Source: Dysosmobacter segnis
GTDB taxonomy: Bacteria > Bacillota > Clostridia > Oscillospirales > Oscillospiraceae
Length of the DNA: 64,000 bases
Direction of reading: 5' to 3'
NCBI RefSeq assembly: GCF_014297285.1
Contig: NZ_JACOQI010000014.1
Coordinates: forward strand, 1 to 64,000
Both the position numbers and the translations under genes were made by a program. This document shows, in pieces, positions 8,455 to 17,466 of this stretch. Under the pieces are notes generated by a model, which ran no database searches, had not been told where the DNA came from, and saw only the letters and a list, made by a program, of their open reading frames with translations. The first letter of the stretch is position 1; each line of letters starts with the position of its first letter.

Positions 8455-8548
8455 CATCCTTTCATTTGGGGAGAGAAACAGCAGACTGAGGGAAGCGGCA
8501 TGGGAGATCCCCCCTGCCCGCCACGAGAAAAAGCCCCGTCCGGCGCAA

Positions 8549-10051
8549 TCACACAGATTCCTGCTTCTCCCGCTCGCTGATTTTACATTCAAAGCGGTCC
8601 TTGTTGGAATCCTGCGGGATGGAGGTGGGATAGCCGCCGCCGAAGCAGGCGGTGCAAAAGCCGCTTTCCGTATGGTCGGCCAGCTTCACCACATCGCTGA
8701 GGCTGAGATAGCCGAGAGAATCCACACCGATGATTTCAGCGATCTCCGCAATCGTGTGGTGGTTGGCGATGAGCTTGTTTTTGTCGTCAATATCCGTGCC
8801 GTAGTAGCATTCGGACACAAAGGGCGGCGCGCTGACCCGCATGTGGATCTCCTTCGCGCCGGCCTTGCGCAGCAGGTCGATGGTGCGGCGGCAGGTGGTG
8901 CCGCGGACGATGGAGTCATCGATCAGCACCACGCGCTTGCCCTCCACCACGGAGCGGATGGGGTTCAGCTTGATATTGACCTCATTTTCCCGCATATCCT
9001 GCGTGGGAGAAATAAAGGTGCGGCCGATGTATTTGTTCTTGATAAAGCCCATGCCGTAGGGGATTCCGGACTGCCGGGCGTAGCCCATGGCGGCGTCCAG
9101 ACCGGAGTCCGGCACGCCGATGACGATGTCCGCCTGCACGGGATGCTCCAGCGCGAGGAACGCGCCGGCCCGCTGACGGGCCACATGAACGCTGCTGCCG
9201 TCGATCACGGAGTCAGGGCGGGCAAAGTAGATGAACTCAAAAACGCACAGTCTCCGGGGCGCGATGCCGCAGTGGGATCTGTCGGACTTGACGCCGTTTT
9301 TGTCCGCCACCACGATCTCTCCGGGCAGAATATCCCGCTCAAAGCTGGCGCCCACGGCGTCCAGTCCGCAGCTTTCAGAGGCAAACACCACGCTGCCGTC
9401 CTTCAGCCTCCCCATGCACAGGGGACGGAAGCCGTGAGGGTCCCGGACGGCGATCAGCTTGCTGGGGGACGAAATGACCAGAGAATACGCCCCCACCAGA
9501 CGGTCCATGGCGGCGGAAACCGCCTCCTCGATGGAGCTGTGCTTCAGCCGCTCCTGCACAATGATGTAGGCGATGACCTCGGAATCGGTGGTGGTATGGA
9601 AGATCGACCCCTGACTCTCCAGCTGGAGGCGCAGCTCCTGAGAGTTGGTCAGGTTGCCGTTGTGGGCCAGCGCCATGCGGCCCTTATAGTGGTTGACCAG
9701 AATGGGCTGGACGTTGCGCTTGTTGTCCGAACCGGTGGTGCCATAGCGCACATGGCCGACGGCGATGTTGCCAAGCCCCAGAGAGCGGAGCCGCTCCTTG
9801 GGAAACACATCGCTGACCAGCCCCACATCCCGCCAGGAGCGGAACAGGCCGTCATCGTTGACAACGATACCGGCGCTTTCCTGCCCGCGGTGCTGAAGGG
9901 CGTACAGAGCGTAATAGGCTAACGAGGCCACATCGGCGGTGACATTGGAGTAAATGCCGAATACGCCGCATTCCTCGTGGAGGTGGCGGTCATCGCCGGC
10001 AGCCGGAGCCGCCTTATCAAGATCCGTGCACGCCATAGATTTACTGGGCAT
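8549..10051 (-). CDS. purF: Amidophosphoribosyltransferase
   Basis: A 500-residue enzyme of the first committed step of purine synthesis: glutamine plus PRPP gives phosphoribosylamine. The N-terminal Ntn glutaminase has its nucleophile in HEECGVFG (Cys about 28), so a propeptide of about 27 residues must be removed, as in the Bacillus-type enzyme. The PRPP loop VVLIDDSIVRGTT is intact, and the C-terminal Cys pair (FCTACFGG) fits the Fe-S-containing class. The start at 10051 overlaps purC by 11 bases; a second in-frame ATG at 10036 is possible, and neither has a strong ribosome site, pointing to coupling with purC. Last gene of the glt-pur cluster. Confidence 0.97.
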   Translation of the reverse strand: MPSKSMACTDLDKAAPAAGDDRHLHEECGVFGIYSNVTADVASLAYYALYALQHRGQESAGIVVNDDGLFRSWRDVGLVSDVFPKERLRSLGLGNIAVGHVRYGTTGSDNKRNVQPILVNHYKGRMALAHNGNLTNSQELRLQLESQGSIFHTTTDSEVIAYIIVQERLKHSSIEEAVSAAMDRLVGAYSLVISSPSKLIAVRDPHGFRPLCMGRLKDGSVVFASESCGLDAVGASFERDILPGEIVVADKNGVKSDRSHCGIAPRRLCVFEFIYFARPDSVIDGSSVHVARQRAGAFLALEHPVQADIVIGVPDSGLDAAMGYARQSGIPYGMGFIKNKYIGRTFISPTQDMRENEVNIKLNPIRSVVEGKRVVLIDDSIVRGTTCRRTIDLLRKAGAKEIHMRVSAPPFVSECYYGTDIDDKNKLIANHHTIAEIAEIIGVDSLGYLSLSDVVKLADHTESGFCTACFGGGYPTSIPQDSNKDRFECKISEREKQESV

Positions 10052-10760
10052 CGTGATCCAGCAGGCGCTTCATGATCTCGGCGTAGGCGTCCTCCACGCC
10101 GCCCAGATCCCGGCGGAAACGGTCCTTATCCAGCTTTTCATGGGTCTTGGCGTCCCACAGGCGGCAGGTGTCGGGGCTGATCTCGTCAGCCAGCACGATG
10201 GACCCGTCAGCCACCTTGCCGAATTCCAGCTTGAAGTCCACCAGCGTCACACCGCACTCGGCCCAGAACGCTTTCAGCACCTCGTTGACAGCGAAGGCAT
10301 AGTTCTTGATGGTCTCGATCTCCTCTGCCGTGGCCAATTTCAATGCCAGCGCGTGATAGGTGTTCAGCAGAGGATCGCCCAGCGCGTCATTCTTATAGGA
10401 AAACTCGATGGTGGGCTGATCGAACACGATGCCCTCCTCCACGCCGTAGCGCTTGGCGAAGGAACCGGCGGAGATATTGCGGACAATGACCTCCAGAGGG
10501 ACGATGGCAACCCGCTTCACCAGCGTTTCCCGCTGGCTCAGCTCCCTGACAAAATGGGTGGGGATGCCGGCCTTTTCCATTTTGGCCATCAGGCGGTTGC
10601 TCATCTGGTTGTTGATGACGCCCTTGCCGAGGATGGTGCCCTTTTTCAGACCGTTGAACGCGGTGGCATCATCCTTGTAATCCACGATGAGCAGCTCGGG
10701 ATCATCGGTTTTGAATACTTTTTTTGCTTTGCCCTCGTAGATCTGTTCTAACTTCTGCAT
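10041..10760 (-). CDS. purC: SAICAR synthetase
   Basis: A 239-residue phosphoribosylaminoimidazole-succinocarboxamide synthase that ligates aspartate to CAIR with ATP. The N-terminus (YEGKAKKVF) and the motifs VDYKDDATAFNG, VRNISAGSF and DEISPDTCRLWD are family signatures, and the length is standard. GGAGGAGC lies 6 bases before the ATG. It sits 45 bases after the glutamate synthase GXGXG gene and overlaps purF, so these genes probably share one transcript. Confidence 0.97.
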   Translation of the reverse strand: MQKLEQIYEGKAKKVFKTDDPELLIVDYKDDATAFNGLKKGTILGKGVINNQMSNRLMAKMEKAGIPTHFVRELSQRETLVKRVAIVPLEVIVRNISAGSFAKRYGVEEGIVFDQPTIEFSYKNDALGDPLLNTYHALALKLATAEEIETIKNYAFAVNEVLKAFWAECGVTLVDFKLEFGKVADGSIVLADEISPDTCRLWDAKTHEKLDKDRFRRDLGGVEDAYAEIMKRLLDHDAQ

Positions 10761-10805
10761 GTTCTGCTCCTCCTGCGCATCTGCGCATAAAAATGATCAA
10801 AAATG

Positions 10806-11525
10806 TCAATTGGCCGCGTACATCTGCCGGTACGGGTTTTTGCTGTCCGGCGTCACCACGGTGAAGGGCCCGTCCATCAATGCTTCCGCGTCGCCGCCGA
10901 ACAGGGCGCACCAGCGCTCCACCAGCGGCCGCAGAAGGGCGGTCTCCTCCTCCGTGGGGGGATGGGGCGTCACCTGATCCGGGAAGCGGATGGCGGAAAC
11001 ATCGCCTCTGAAAATCACGCGCCCGCCGTGCTGTCCCGTGCAGGGGAAATAACCGGCGGCGGGCTTTCCGTCCGTATGCAGTCCCAGCACAAGGATCGTG
11101 CCGCCTGCCTGATATTCCCCCAGAAAGCTCCCCGCCCGGCCGCCAATGACGATCACCGGCTGCTGGTCCTGATAGGCCTTCATGTGGATGCCTGCCCGAT
11201 AGCCCGCGTTGCCTTGGACATAGATCTCGCCGCCCCGCATGGCATAGCCCGCCGTGTCGCCCACGCTGCCGCGGACCACGATGGAACCGCCGTTCATCGT
11301 ATCGCCTACGGCGTCCTGTGCGTTGCCGTTGACGGTAAGGAAACCGCCCCCCAGATACGCGCCCAGGGCGTTGCCGGGGATGCCGTCGATCTCCACCCGG
11401 CGTCCGCTCATGCCCGCGCCGATAAACCGCTGCCCAAGGCAGCCGGTGATGCGGCATGACGGCCCGGCAGCCCGGATCGCCTCATTTAAGGCCCGGTAAT
11501 CCAGACCCTTTGCTTGAATATCCAT
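10806..11525 (-). CDS. Glutamate synthase GXGXG (beta-helix) subunit
   Basis: A 239-residue protein matching the C-terminal GXGXG domain of large glutamate synthases, here as a separate polypeptide. The repeated pattern (MNGGSIVVRGSVGDTAG, then GGEIYVQGNAG) builds a right-handed beta-helix that holds the catalytic domains together. GGAGGTG precedes the ATG. It lies 53 bases after the FMN subunit gene. With the two upstream genes it reconstitutes the GltB large subunit, the arrangement seen in archaea and many Clostridia. Confidence 0.9.
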   Translation of the reverse strand: MDIQAKGLDYRALNEAIRAAGPSCRITGCLGQRFIGAGMSGRRVEIDGIPGNALGAYLGGGFLTVNGNAQDAVGDTMNGGSIVVRGSVGDTAGYAMRGGEIYVQGNAGYRAGIHMKAYQDQQPVIVIGGRAGSFLGEYQAGGTILVLGLHTDGKPAAGYFPCTGQHGGRVIFRGDVSAIRFPDQVTPHPPTEEETALLRPLVERWCALFGGDAEALMDGPFTVVTPDSKNPYRQMYAAN

Positions 11526-11578
11526 GAACTATCACACCTCCGCTGTTTTTCCGGTGGATCGGAATCATTTTTTGCCGC

Positions 11579-13084
11579 TTACTCTCCGGCGTGGGCCACG
11601 CCCAGAATGGACAGCTCCTTTTCCGTCAGCCCCACGGCCCGCAGCATCAGCCGGTTGCCCCGCAAAGCCTCGATGGAATTGATCCCCATGCCGCCCATGA
11701 TTTCCATGATCTCGTGCTTCCACGCCGTCATCAGATTGATGAGGCGTTCCGTGCCCTCGTCGGGGTCCAGCCGCTTGACCAGCTCCGGGCGCTGCGTGGC
11801 GATGCCCCACGCGCATCTGCCGCTCTGACAGGTGCGGCAGAGGTGGCAGCCCATGGCGATCAACGCCGCCGTGCCGATATAGCAGGCGTCCGCCCCCAGA
11901 GCCACGGCCTTGACCACGTCGGCAGAGGAACGGATGCTGCCGCCTGCGATCAGGGACACCTGATTGCGGATGCCCTCCTCCCGCAGCCGCTGGTCCACGG
12001 CCGCCAGCGCCAGTTCAATGGGGATACCCACATTGTCGCGGATCCGGGTGGGCGCGGCGCCGGTGCCGCCCCGGAAGCCGTCGATGGCAATGATGTCCGC
12101 GCCGCCCCGCGCAATGCCGCTGGCGATGGCCGCGATGTTGTGGACCGCGGCTACCTTGACGATCACCGGTTTCCGGTACTGCGTTGCTTCCTTTAAGGAG
12201 CAGATCAGCTGCCGGAGATCCTCGATGGAATAAATATCGTGGTGGGGCGCCGGGGAAATCGCGTCGGATCCCTCCGGGATCATGCGGGTACGGGAAACAT
12301 CGCCTACGATCTTCGCCCCCGGCAGGTGTCCGCCGATGCCCGGCTTGGCCCCCTGCCCCATTTTGATCTCAATGGCCGCGCCGGCCATCAGGTAGTCCTC
12401 GTGAACGCCGAACCGCCCGGAGGCCACCTGGGTGATGGTGTTGCGCCCATAGCGGTAAAGGTCCTCGTGGAGTCCGCCCTCGCCGGTGTTATAGCAGATC
12501 CCCAGCGCCTCCGCCGCTCTTGCCAGACTCTCGTGAGCGTTGAAGCTGATGGAGCCGTAGCTCATGGCGGAGAACAACACCGGCATGGACAGCTCCAGCT
12601 GCGGCGTCAGCTCCGTGATCAGCCGCCCCTGGGCGTCGCGCCGGATGCGCTCCGGCTTCTTGCCCAGAAACACCCGGGTCTCCATCGGCTCCCGCAGCGG
12701 GTCGATGGGCGGGTTCGTGACCTGGGAGGCGTTGAGCAGCAGACGGTCCCAGTAGACCGGCAGCTCCTTGGGGCTGCCCATGGAGGACAGCAGCACGCCG
12801 CCGGTGGCGGCCTGCTTCCAGATCTCCTCCACGGCATCGGAGGACCAGTTGGCGCTCTCCCGCAGGGCGCAGCGGTTTTTCTCGATCTTCAAAGCGTGGG
12901 TGGGACAGTACGCCACGCACCGCTGGCAGTCCACGCATTTGCTCTCATCCGCCAGCATCCGGTTATGGGTCTCGTCAAAGCGGTGAACGCCGTTGGGACA
13001 TTGCTCCACGCAGACCTTGCAGTTAACGCAGCGCTGCGGGTCCCGCACCACCTCAAATTGCGGCGGCACATAGAAATTTTTCAT
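11579..13084 (-). CDS. Glutamate synthase FMN subunit with N-terminal ferredoxin domain
   Basis: A 501-residue protein. Residues about 10-75 hold two 4Fe-4S motifs (CVNCKVCVEQCP and CVDCQRCVAYCP); the rest is the FMN-binding TIM barrel of glutamate synthase, with GEGG near the flavin site, the substrate region KMGQGAKPGIGGHLPG and the Cys cluster CHLCRTCQSGRC. It transfers ammonia from the amidotransferase partner to 2-oxoglutarate, probably taking electrons through its own Fe-S clusters, since no gltD is next to it. Its start overlaps the stop of the preceding gene by one base. Confidence 0.92.
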   Translation of the reverse strand: MKNFYVPPQFEVVRDPQRCVNCKVCVEQCPNGVHRFDETHNRMLADESKCVDCQRCVAYCPTHALKIEKNRCALRESANWSSDAVEEIWKQAATGGVLLSSMGSPKELPVYWDRLLLNASQVTNPPIDPLREPMETRVFLGKKPERIRRDAQGRLITELTPQLELSMPVLFSAMSYGSISFNAHESLARAAEALGICYNTGEGGLHEDLYRYGRNTITQVASGRFGVHEDYLMAGAAIEIKMGQGAKPGIGGHLPGAKIVGDVSRTRMIPEGSDAISPAPHHDIYSIEDLRQLICSLKEATQYRKPVIVKVAAVHNIAAIASGIARGGADIIAIDGFRGGTGAAPTRIRDNVGIPIELALAAVDQRLREEGIRNQVSLIAGGSIRSSADVVKAVALGADACYIGTAALIAMGCHLCRTCQSGRCAWGIATQRPELVKRLDPDEGTERLINLMTAWKHEIMEIMGGMGINSIEALRGNRLMLRAVGLTEKELSILGVAHAGE

Positions 13085-14175
13085 CAGTAAGTCCCTTCTT
13101 TCAACCGGACGATGACCGGCTCACCGCCCATGGGCGCCCATATATTCTCCGCGTCAGGCTCCATGACCCGGATGGCCGCCTCCTCGCTGGAAATGAACAC
13201 GCGGTCATCCTTTTCGCCTACCACCATGCTCCGCAGCTTCAACCGGTCGTTCAGTGCCATCAGCCCGCCGGAAAAGCCGAGGATGATGGAGAACGGCCCC
13301 GTCAGCAGCAGGCTGGGAAACACCTTGCGAAGATATGTCAGCCGTTCCGCCTCCTGCGGCTCCATGTGCTCGATGGTGCTCCAGAAGGGAGCCGCCATCA
13401 CGGAGGCCGTCTCCTCCAGCGTCAGTCCCTGCCGCCGCAGCAGGTAATCCGCGATGTACGCCATGACCTCCGTATCCGTTTGCAGCGTGCACTGATAGCC
13501 GAACATCTCCACGCAGCGGCGGTTGGCGTCGTAAGAGGAGATCTCGCCGTTGTGCACCACAGACCACTCCAGCAGGGAGAACGGGTGTGCGCCGCCCCAC
13601 CAGCCGGGGGTGTTGGTGGGATAGCGGCCGTGGGCCGTCCAGCAGTACGCCCCGTACTCCTCAAGGCGATAGAACCGGCCCACGTCCTCCGGATAGCCAA
13701 CCGCCTTGAAGGTCCCCATGTTTTTGCCGCTGGAAAACACGTATGCGCCCCGAAGCTCTGCGTTGATCTTCGTTACGATGCGGGCCACGTATTCCTCTGC
13801 GTCCAGCTGCAGCCGGTTCAGAACGGACTGCATAGGCGCCAGAAAATACCGCCAGATCAAGGGCACATCGGTGATCTCCGGGATCTGCCGGATGGGAATG
13901 TGCTCCGCCTTGACGATCTCAAAGCCCTCCTTCAGCAGCGCCTCACAGGTCTTGCGGGTGTCCCGGCTGTCAAAGAAAATGTGGAAGGCATAGTAGTCCC
14001 GGTACTCCGGATAAATGCCGTATGCGGCGAAGCCGCCGCCCAGACCGTTGGAGCGGTCATGCATGGGGATCATGCTCTCCACGATCTTCTCTCCCGTCAT
14101 CCGGCGTCCCTCCCGGGAGATCACAGCGGAGATCGCGCATCCGGACGGGATGCGGACCTGCCCTTCTCTTTTCAT
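13084..14175 (-). CDS. Glutamate synthase class II glutamine amidotransferase subunit
   Basis: A 363-residue Ntn-type glutaminase. The nucleophile is in PSGCAISAV about 10 residues from the start; GRYPTNT and SVVHNGEISS are the glutamine-binding and oxyanion motifs of this family. It releases ammonia for the FMN subunit encoded next. The ATG at 14175 is chosen because GAGGAAGGTG lies 6 bases before it; a longer frame to 14229 exists without a ribosome site and would run into the leader hairpin. First gene of a five-gene cluster (GATase, Fe-S/FMN, GXGXG, purC, purF). Confidence 0.9.
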   Translation of the reverse strand: MKREGQVRIPSGCAISAVISREGRRMTGEKIVESMIPMHDRSNGLGGGFAAYGIYPEYRDYYAFHIFFDSRDTRKTCEALLKEGFEIVKAEHIPIRQIPEITDVPLIWRYFLAPMQSVLNRLQLDAEEYVARIVTKINAELRGAYVFSSGKNMGTFKAVGYPEDVGRFYRLEEYGAYCWTAHGRYPTNTPGWWGGAHPFSLLEWSVVHNGEISSYDANRRCVEMFGYQCTLQTDTEVMAYIADYLLRRQGLTLEETASVMAAPFWSTIEHMEPQEAERLTYLRKVFPSLLLTGPFSIILGFSGGLMALNDRLKLRSMVVGEKDDRVFISSEEAAIRVMEPDAENIWAPMGGEPVIVRLKEGTY

Positions 14176-14214
14176 GATGTTCACCTTCCTCAAAACGGCG
14201 TTTTTTCCGTTACG

Positions 14215-14271
14215 AAAAAAGACGTCCATTTTTCAGCAGAGGGTCACGCCTCTTGCCAAAAAATGAACGTC
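14215..14271 (-). terminator. Attenuator-like hairpin in the glt operon leader
   Basis: Between the promoter and the first gene the minus strand folds into a long stem (arms 14221-14244 and about 14248-14271, with small internal loops, including CATTTTT facing AAAAATG and AGAGG facing CCTCT) followed directly by six Ts at 14215-14220. It has the form of a terminator that must be bypassed to reach the operon. No known riboswitch signature was recognised in it. Confidence 0.65.
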
Positions 14272-14301
14272 ATTGCTCATCAAATATACAAATGATTTGT
14301 T

Positions 14302-14330
14302 ATCATACTATAAGTGTTCTGTCTTGTCAA
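14302..14330 (-). promoter_or_regulatory. Consensus SigA promoter of the glt-pur cluster
   Basis: On the minus strand TTGACA (14325-14330) and TATGAT (14302-14307) are 17 bases apart. The upstream stretch 14331-14550 has only short GC-rich repeats and no gene. Confidence 0.85.
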
Positions 14331-14559
14331 TCCTTTTGAACTACCCACAACTGAAGTCGCAGACTTCCGGCAGCGGCGAAGCCGCCCGGTCATGGCGACA
14401 GTTGAGCAAGCACTTTCCCTGTGACAACGCGCATCCCCGGCTTTTATCACTATACATTCAAGTTCAGACGTGCTATCATGTGCAAAATGGACGAATGTCG
14501 AAGTGAAACCGAAACAGAAAATTTCAAGCAACTAATTTGAAGCGATTGAGGGACGCGTT

Positions 14560-15039
14560 ATGAAAATCAGAAAGTACAGTGAAAATGATGTACCCGCCAT
14601 GGTACATATTTGGAATGAAGTTGTCGAAGAGGGCGTTGCCTTTCCGCAGCTGGAGCTTCTCGACGAGGAAAGCGGCAGGGCATTCTTTGCCGCACAGACG
14701 TACTGTGGTGTGGCAGATGACAACGGAACGGTCGTCGGGCTTTATATTCTCCACCCGAACAATGTCGGCCGGTGCGGACACATTGCCAATGCAAGCTATG
14801 CGGTCGACTCCGCCTGCCGGGGAAAGCATATCGGAGAACAGCTGGTTTCCGATTGCCTTGTACAGGCCAGAAACAACGGCTTCAAGCTAATGCAGTTCAA
14901 TGCCGTGGTTGAAAACAATACCCACGCCCGACACTTATATAAACGTCTTGGCTTTGTGCAGGTAGGAATGATCCCAAACGGATTTCTTATGAAGGACAGC
15001 TCCTACCAGAATATTTTCCTGTATTACCATGTGCTGTGA
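14560..15039 (+). CDS. GNAT-family N-acetyltransferase
   Basis: A 159-residue protein with the GNAT fold. Motif A is seen in VDSACRGKHIGEQLV (acetyl-CoA pyrophosphate loop, R/Q-x-x-G-x-G/A type), and the C-terminal NNTHARHLYKRLGFVQVG is the usual motif B. It transfers an acetyl group to an unknown amine. GAGGGA lies 6 bases before the ATG. The gene stands alone at the edge of an AT-richer accessory patch, followed by an IS66 remnant. Confidence 0.85.
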   Translation: MKIRKYSENDVPAMVHIWNEVVEEGVAFPQLELLDEESGRAFFAAQTYCGVADDNGTVVGLYILHPNNVGRCGHIANASYAVDSACRGKHIGEQLVSDCLVQARNNGFKLMQFNAVVENNTHARHLYKRLGFVQVGMIPNGFLMKDSSYQNIFLYYHVL

Positions 15040-15101
15040 CCATTCCGCCCCGCAGCAAGGGGGCTCCCCTTCCTCGGTCACAGTTGGGGGCTGAATACAT
15101 C

Positions 15102-15303
15102 GTTTGTGGACGCACAGATATGCGCAAAGGGATCGGGGCTTGCGACTCTTGTGCAGCAGAACTATCAGATGGATCCCACAGACAGCAGCTTGTCCCTGTT
15201 TTGCGGTAAAAGCCGGAGCCAACTGAAAGCGCTGCTGTGGGAACCGGATGGCTTCATTCTGTTGAGCAAGCAGTTATCCAACAGCAGATATTGGAAGTCC
15301 TAA
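15102..15303 (+). pseudogene. Remnant of IS66-family orf2 (TnpB)
   Basis: The reading VCGRTDMRKGIG in one frame continues in another frame as LATLVQQNYQMD, then LSLFCGKSRSQLKALLWEPD and GFILLSKQL. Together these match the core of the IS66 accessory protein TnpB. The frameshift and the missing ends show that it is dead. No transposase or terminal repeats were found nearby. Confidence 0.8.
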
Positions 15304-15470
15304 TAGATGTGGCCAAGTTGCTAATTATGTCCGTTCCATGTCCCTGCGGCCATGCCGCAAAATTTGCTTTTTTTCGAGATTCTCCGGCACGCTTTCTACA
15401 CCCCTTCGTAAAACGGCCCACAAAAATCGCTGGAAACCGTTGAAATTACTCACTTTTTTACTGCTGCAAC

Positions 15471-15514
15471 CATGCTAAAAAATCATCGAGCAAAAATCGG
15501 GATTTTTTAGCATG
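15471..15514. repeat. 14-bp inverted repeat, AT-rich
   Basis: CATGCTAAAAAATC (15471-15484) is repeated inverted at 15501-15514, with a third partial copy (GTGCTAAAAATTG) just downstream. It may be the terminator of the minus-strand gene ending at 15588 or a remnant of a mobile element end. The rest of 15304-15587 holds nothing recognisable. Confidence 0.6.
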
Positions 15515-15587
15515 AATTTCGTGCTAAAAATTGTATCTTTTGGGCTACATTTTAGGAGATTGATTTTGCTTCTGCTGTCGCCTCGTA

Positions 15588-16286
15588 TCAGATGATTGCA
15601 CGAGCAAAATCGAGTTCTTTATGTGCCGCAGCCCATGCTTTAGTACAGCCTTTTCTTACGATGTAGAGTTCCGAAAACTTGTTCATATCATGCTGTGAAA
15701 GATAAAAGTTGTCGCAATATCTGGTCGCATCATCGACACAAACGAGCGGAACAATGGCATCGAGAATGGATTTAATTGCGAGATTATCATTGTTAAAATA
15801 GTGTGATTGGTGATGACCGTTTTTCAAAAAATGCGATACAAAAATAGTATCAATATCGTCCATTTTTTGATATCCCCGAGGGATAATTGTAAGGATTTTT
15901 TCTCCAATTTCGATGATAAAACACTCTGCCAATCTTGAAATTCCACGCGATGTTTTAAGGTTTGGTAATCTTGAAAACTTGAATTGAAGACCAAAATTTT
16001 CATCGTATGATGATTCAAAATCGAAGAGCGTTTTATCAAAACTTACGTCAGACAAATCGTTTTGTCCGACCGATTTGATATCTTCCAGAGCAAACGAAAT
16101 GCTGTTCAAGGTATCGATAGCTGCGACATATGATTCCTCAATGACGCTTCTACTTAACCGATTATTATTGCATGATTCAACTTTCATCAGTTCGTTCTGC
16201 AATAATCTCTTTGCTTTAGAAAGCCGACTAAGTGCCAGTTTTAAATGCTCGATTGCTTCGTAATCAAGGTTCATTTCTGCCACCAT
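15588..16286 (-). CDS. Hypothetical protein, accessory patch
   Basis: A 232-residue soluble protein, not recognised. The first 70 residues are predicted helical and charged (EHLKLALSRLSKAKRLLQNE); the C-terminal half is mixed and includes ATRYCDNFYLS and an Arg/Lys-rich end. There is no signal peptide or membrane segment. Base composition is clearly more AT-rich than the flanking operons, suggesting transfer. The start at 16286 has only a weak ribosome site; an alternative ATG at 16274 is possible. Last of three minus-strand unknown genes. Confidence 0.6.
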   Translation of the reverse strand: MVAEMNLDYEAIEHLKLALSRLSKAKRLLQNELMKVESCNNNRLSRSVIEESYVAAIDTLNSISFALEDIKSVGQNDLSDVSFDKTLFDFESSYDENFGLQFKFSRLPNLKTSRGISRLAECFIIEIGEKILTIIPRGYQKMDDIDTIFVSHFLKNGHHQSHYFNNDNLAIKSILDAIVPLVCVDDATRYCDNFYLSQHDMNKFSELYIVRKGCTKAWAAAHKELDFARAII

Positions 16287-16360
16287 TTACGGTTTCTCTA
16301 AGAACAATTGCAGAATAAAATCGGTGCCATAGGCTACTTGCGCAACAAGAATTTCACCCT

Positions 16361-16627
16361 TCAATTCCTTCCTTGCTTGTCTCTTTTCTTTTGCAATTCG
16401 CCATCGAGACTAACGATCGCACCGGATTTTGAACGGGTCAAAAGCCTGCGTTTCTGCATCTCGGCGCAGGTGAAATTGAAGTACTCTTCCGAGAATTCGC
16501 ATTCATTTGATGCCGTAACTTGAGCACGCCTTTTCATCAAAGATTGAGCGGTCGGCGGGCCAAATGTTTGAATGGCCCGCTGAATTTCATAGACAATTTC
16601 GTCATGGCATGGGAGCTTTTCAATCAT
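16361..16627 (-). CDS. Small hypothetical protein, accessory patch
   Basis: An 88-residue charged protein, not recognised. It has a central basic segment (SLMKRRAQV) and a Lys/Arg-rich tail (LQKKRDKQ). It overlaps the upstream gene by 4 bases (ATGA), which supports it as a real, coupled gene. A small DNA-binding role is possible but not shown. Confidence 0.5.
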   Translation of the reverse strand: MIEKLPCHDEIVYEIQRAIQTFGPPTAQSLMKRRAQVTASNECEFSEEYFNFTCAEMQKRRLLTRSKSGAIVSLDGELQKKRDKQGRN

Positions 16628-16872
16628 TGCTTGCTCCCGCCGTTCTTATCTCTCATCCCACGGATTTGCACGGGGTCAACAAAGAAAATCTCTGGCACCC
16701 ATTGGGAATCATACTTAATACAGCAGTACAGTGACGGTGTTTTTAGAAAAAATGGAGCATTGTTCATCGCGGTTTTTGAAGAGAAAATGGAGAAAAATCG
16801 TTCATCAGGGAGCTTGTCTTTGGGCTTGTTCTTCATGTGTCTGATACGAGCTAGTTCTCTTTGCGCAGCCAT
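16624..16872 (-). CDS. Small hypothetical protein, accessory patch
   Basis: With the ATG at 16872 the product is 82 residues, beginning MAAQRELARIRHMKNK. The frame stays open to 16989, but the added N-terminus is partly encoded by a dispersed repeat sequence (16965-16989) and is unlikely to be translated. Not recognised. It forms an overlapping trio with the two downstream unknown genes. Confidence 0.4.
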   Translation of the reverse strand: MAAQRELARIRHMKNKPKDKLPDERFFSIFSSKTAMNNAPFFLKTPSLYCCIKYDSQWVPEIFFVDPVQIRGMRDKNGGSKQ

Positions 16873-17041
16873 CGCCAGTTCTTTTTCTCCATATACCTTA
16901 TAACCTTTTGCATTAGCTTTGGCAGTTGCAAAGCAGCAGGAACAGAGAACACCCCCGCGGTCAGCGTGTTGAAAAAGTCTTTTTCCCACCGGGCTGCGTA
17001 ACGCTGCCGCCGTTACTTCGATTTGTTTTCAAGGGGACACT

Positions 17042-17452
17042 TCAGGCGGTGGCGGAGACCGCCGAGAACACGTACCCGCCCCGGACCGTGCGGATATAGG
17101 TGTGGCTGCCGCCCATCTTCCGACGGAGATTGGAGACGGTATTCGCCACGACCTTCAGGGTGTCCGCGCTGTCCCGGCCCCACACGGCGAAAAACAGATC
17201 CTCCTTGGAAAGCGTGACCCCCGGATTGCTGGCGAGAAACAGCAGCATATTGAACTCGATCCGGGTCAGCGCCAGCGCGGTTCCGTTTTGAAACGCCTGC
17301 TGGGAACGTCCGTCAATGGTCAGCTCCGGGAAGGTAAGCGTGTGCCGGGAGCTGAGGGAGACCCGCTCTGCGGCGATGTCCTCCCGCCGCAGAAGGGCCA
17401 GGATCTTTTCCTCCAGATCCCCCTCGGCCCCGTTTGCTTGAATGATGATCAT
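17042..17452 (-). CDS. Winged-helix DNA-binding protein (OmpR/PhoB type) without receiver
   Basis: A 136-residue protein. Residues about 45-132 form a Trans_reg_C winged helix (LTRIEFNMLLFLASNPG, then VVANTVSNLRRKMG and a YIRTVRGGYVF wing). The N-terminal 40 residues are too short for a receiver domain, so it cannot be phosphorylated like a normal response regulator. The ATG at 17452 is 14 bases after the ribH stop and has no ribosome site, so it is probably co-translated with ribH as the last gene of the riboflavin operon. Its target is unknown. Confidence 0.72.
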   Translation of the reverse strand: MIIIQANGAEGDLEEKILALLRREDIAAERVSLSSRHTLTFPELTIDGRSQQAFQNGTALALTRIEFNMLLFLASNPGVTLSKEDLFFAVWGRDSADTLKVVANTVSNLRRKMGGSHTYIRTVRGGYVFSAVSATA

Positions 17453-17466
17453 AGTGTGTCTGTGTG

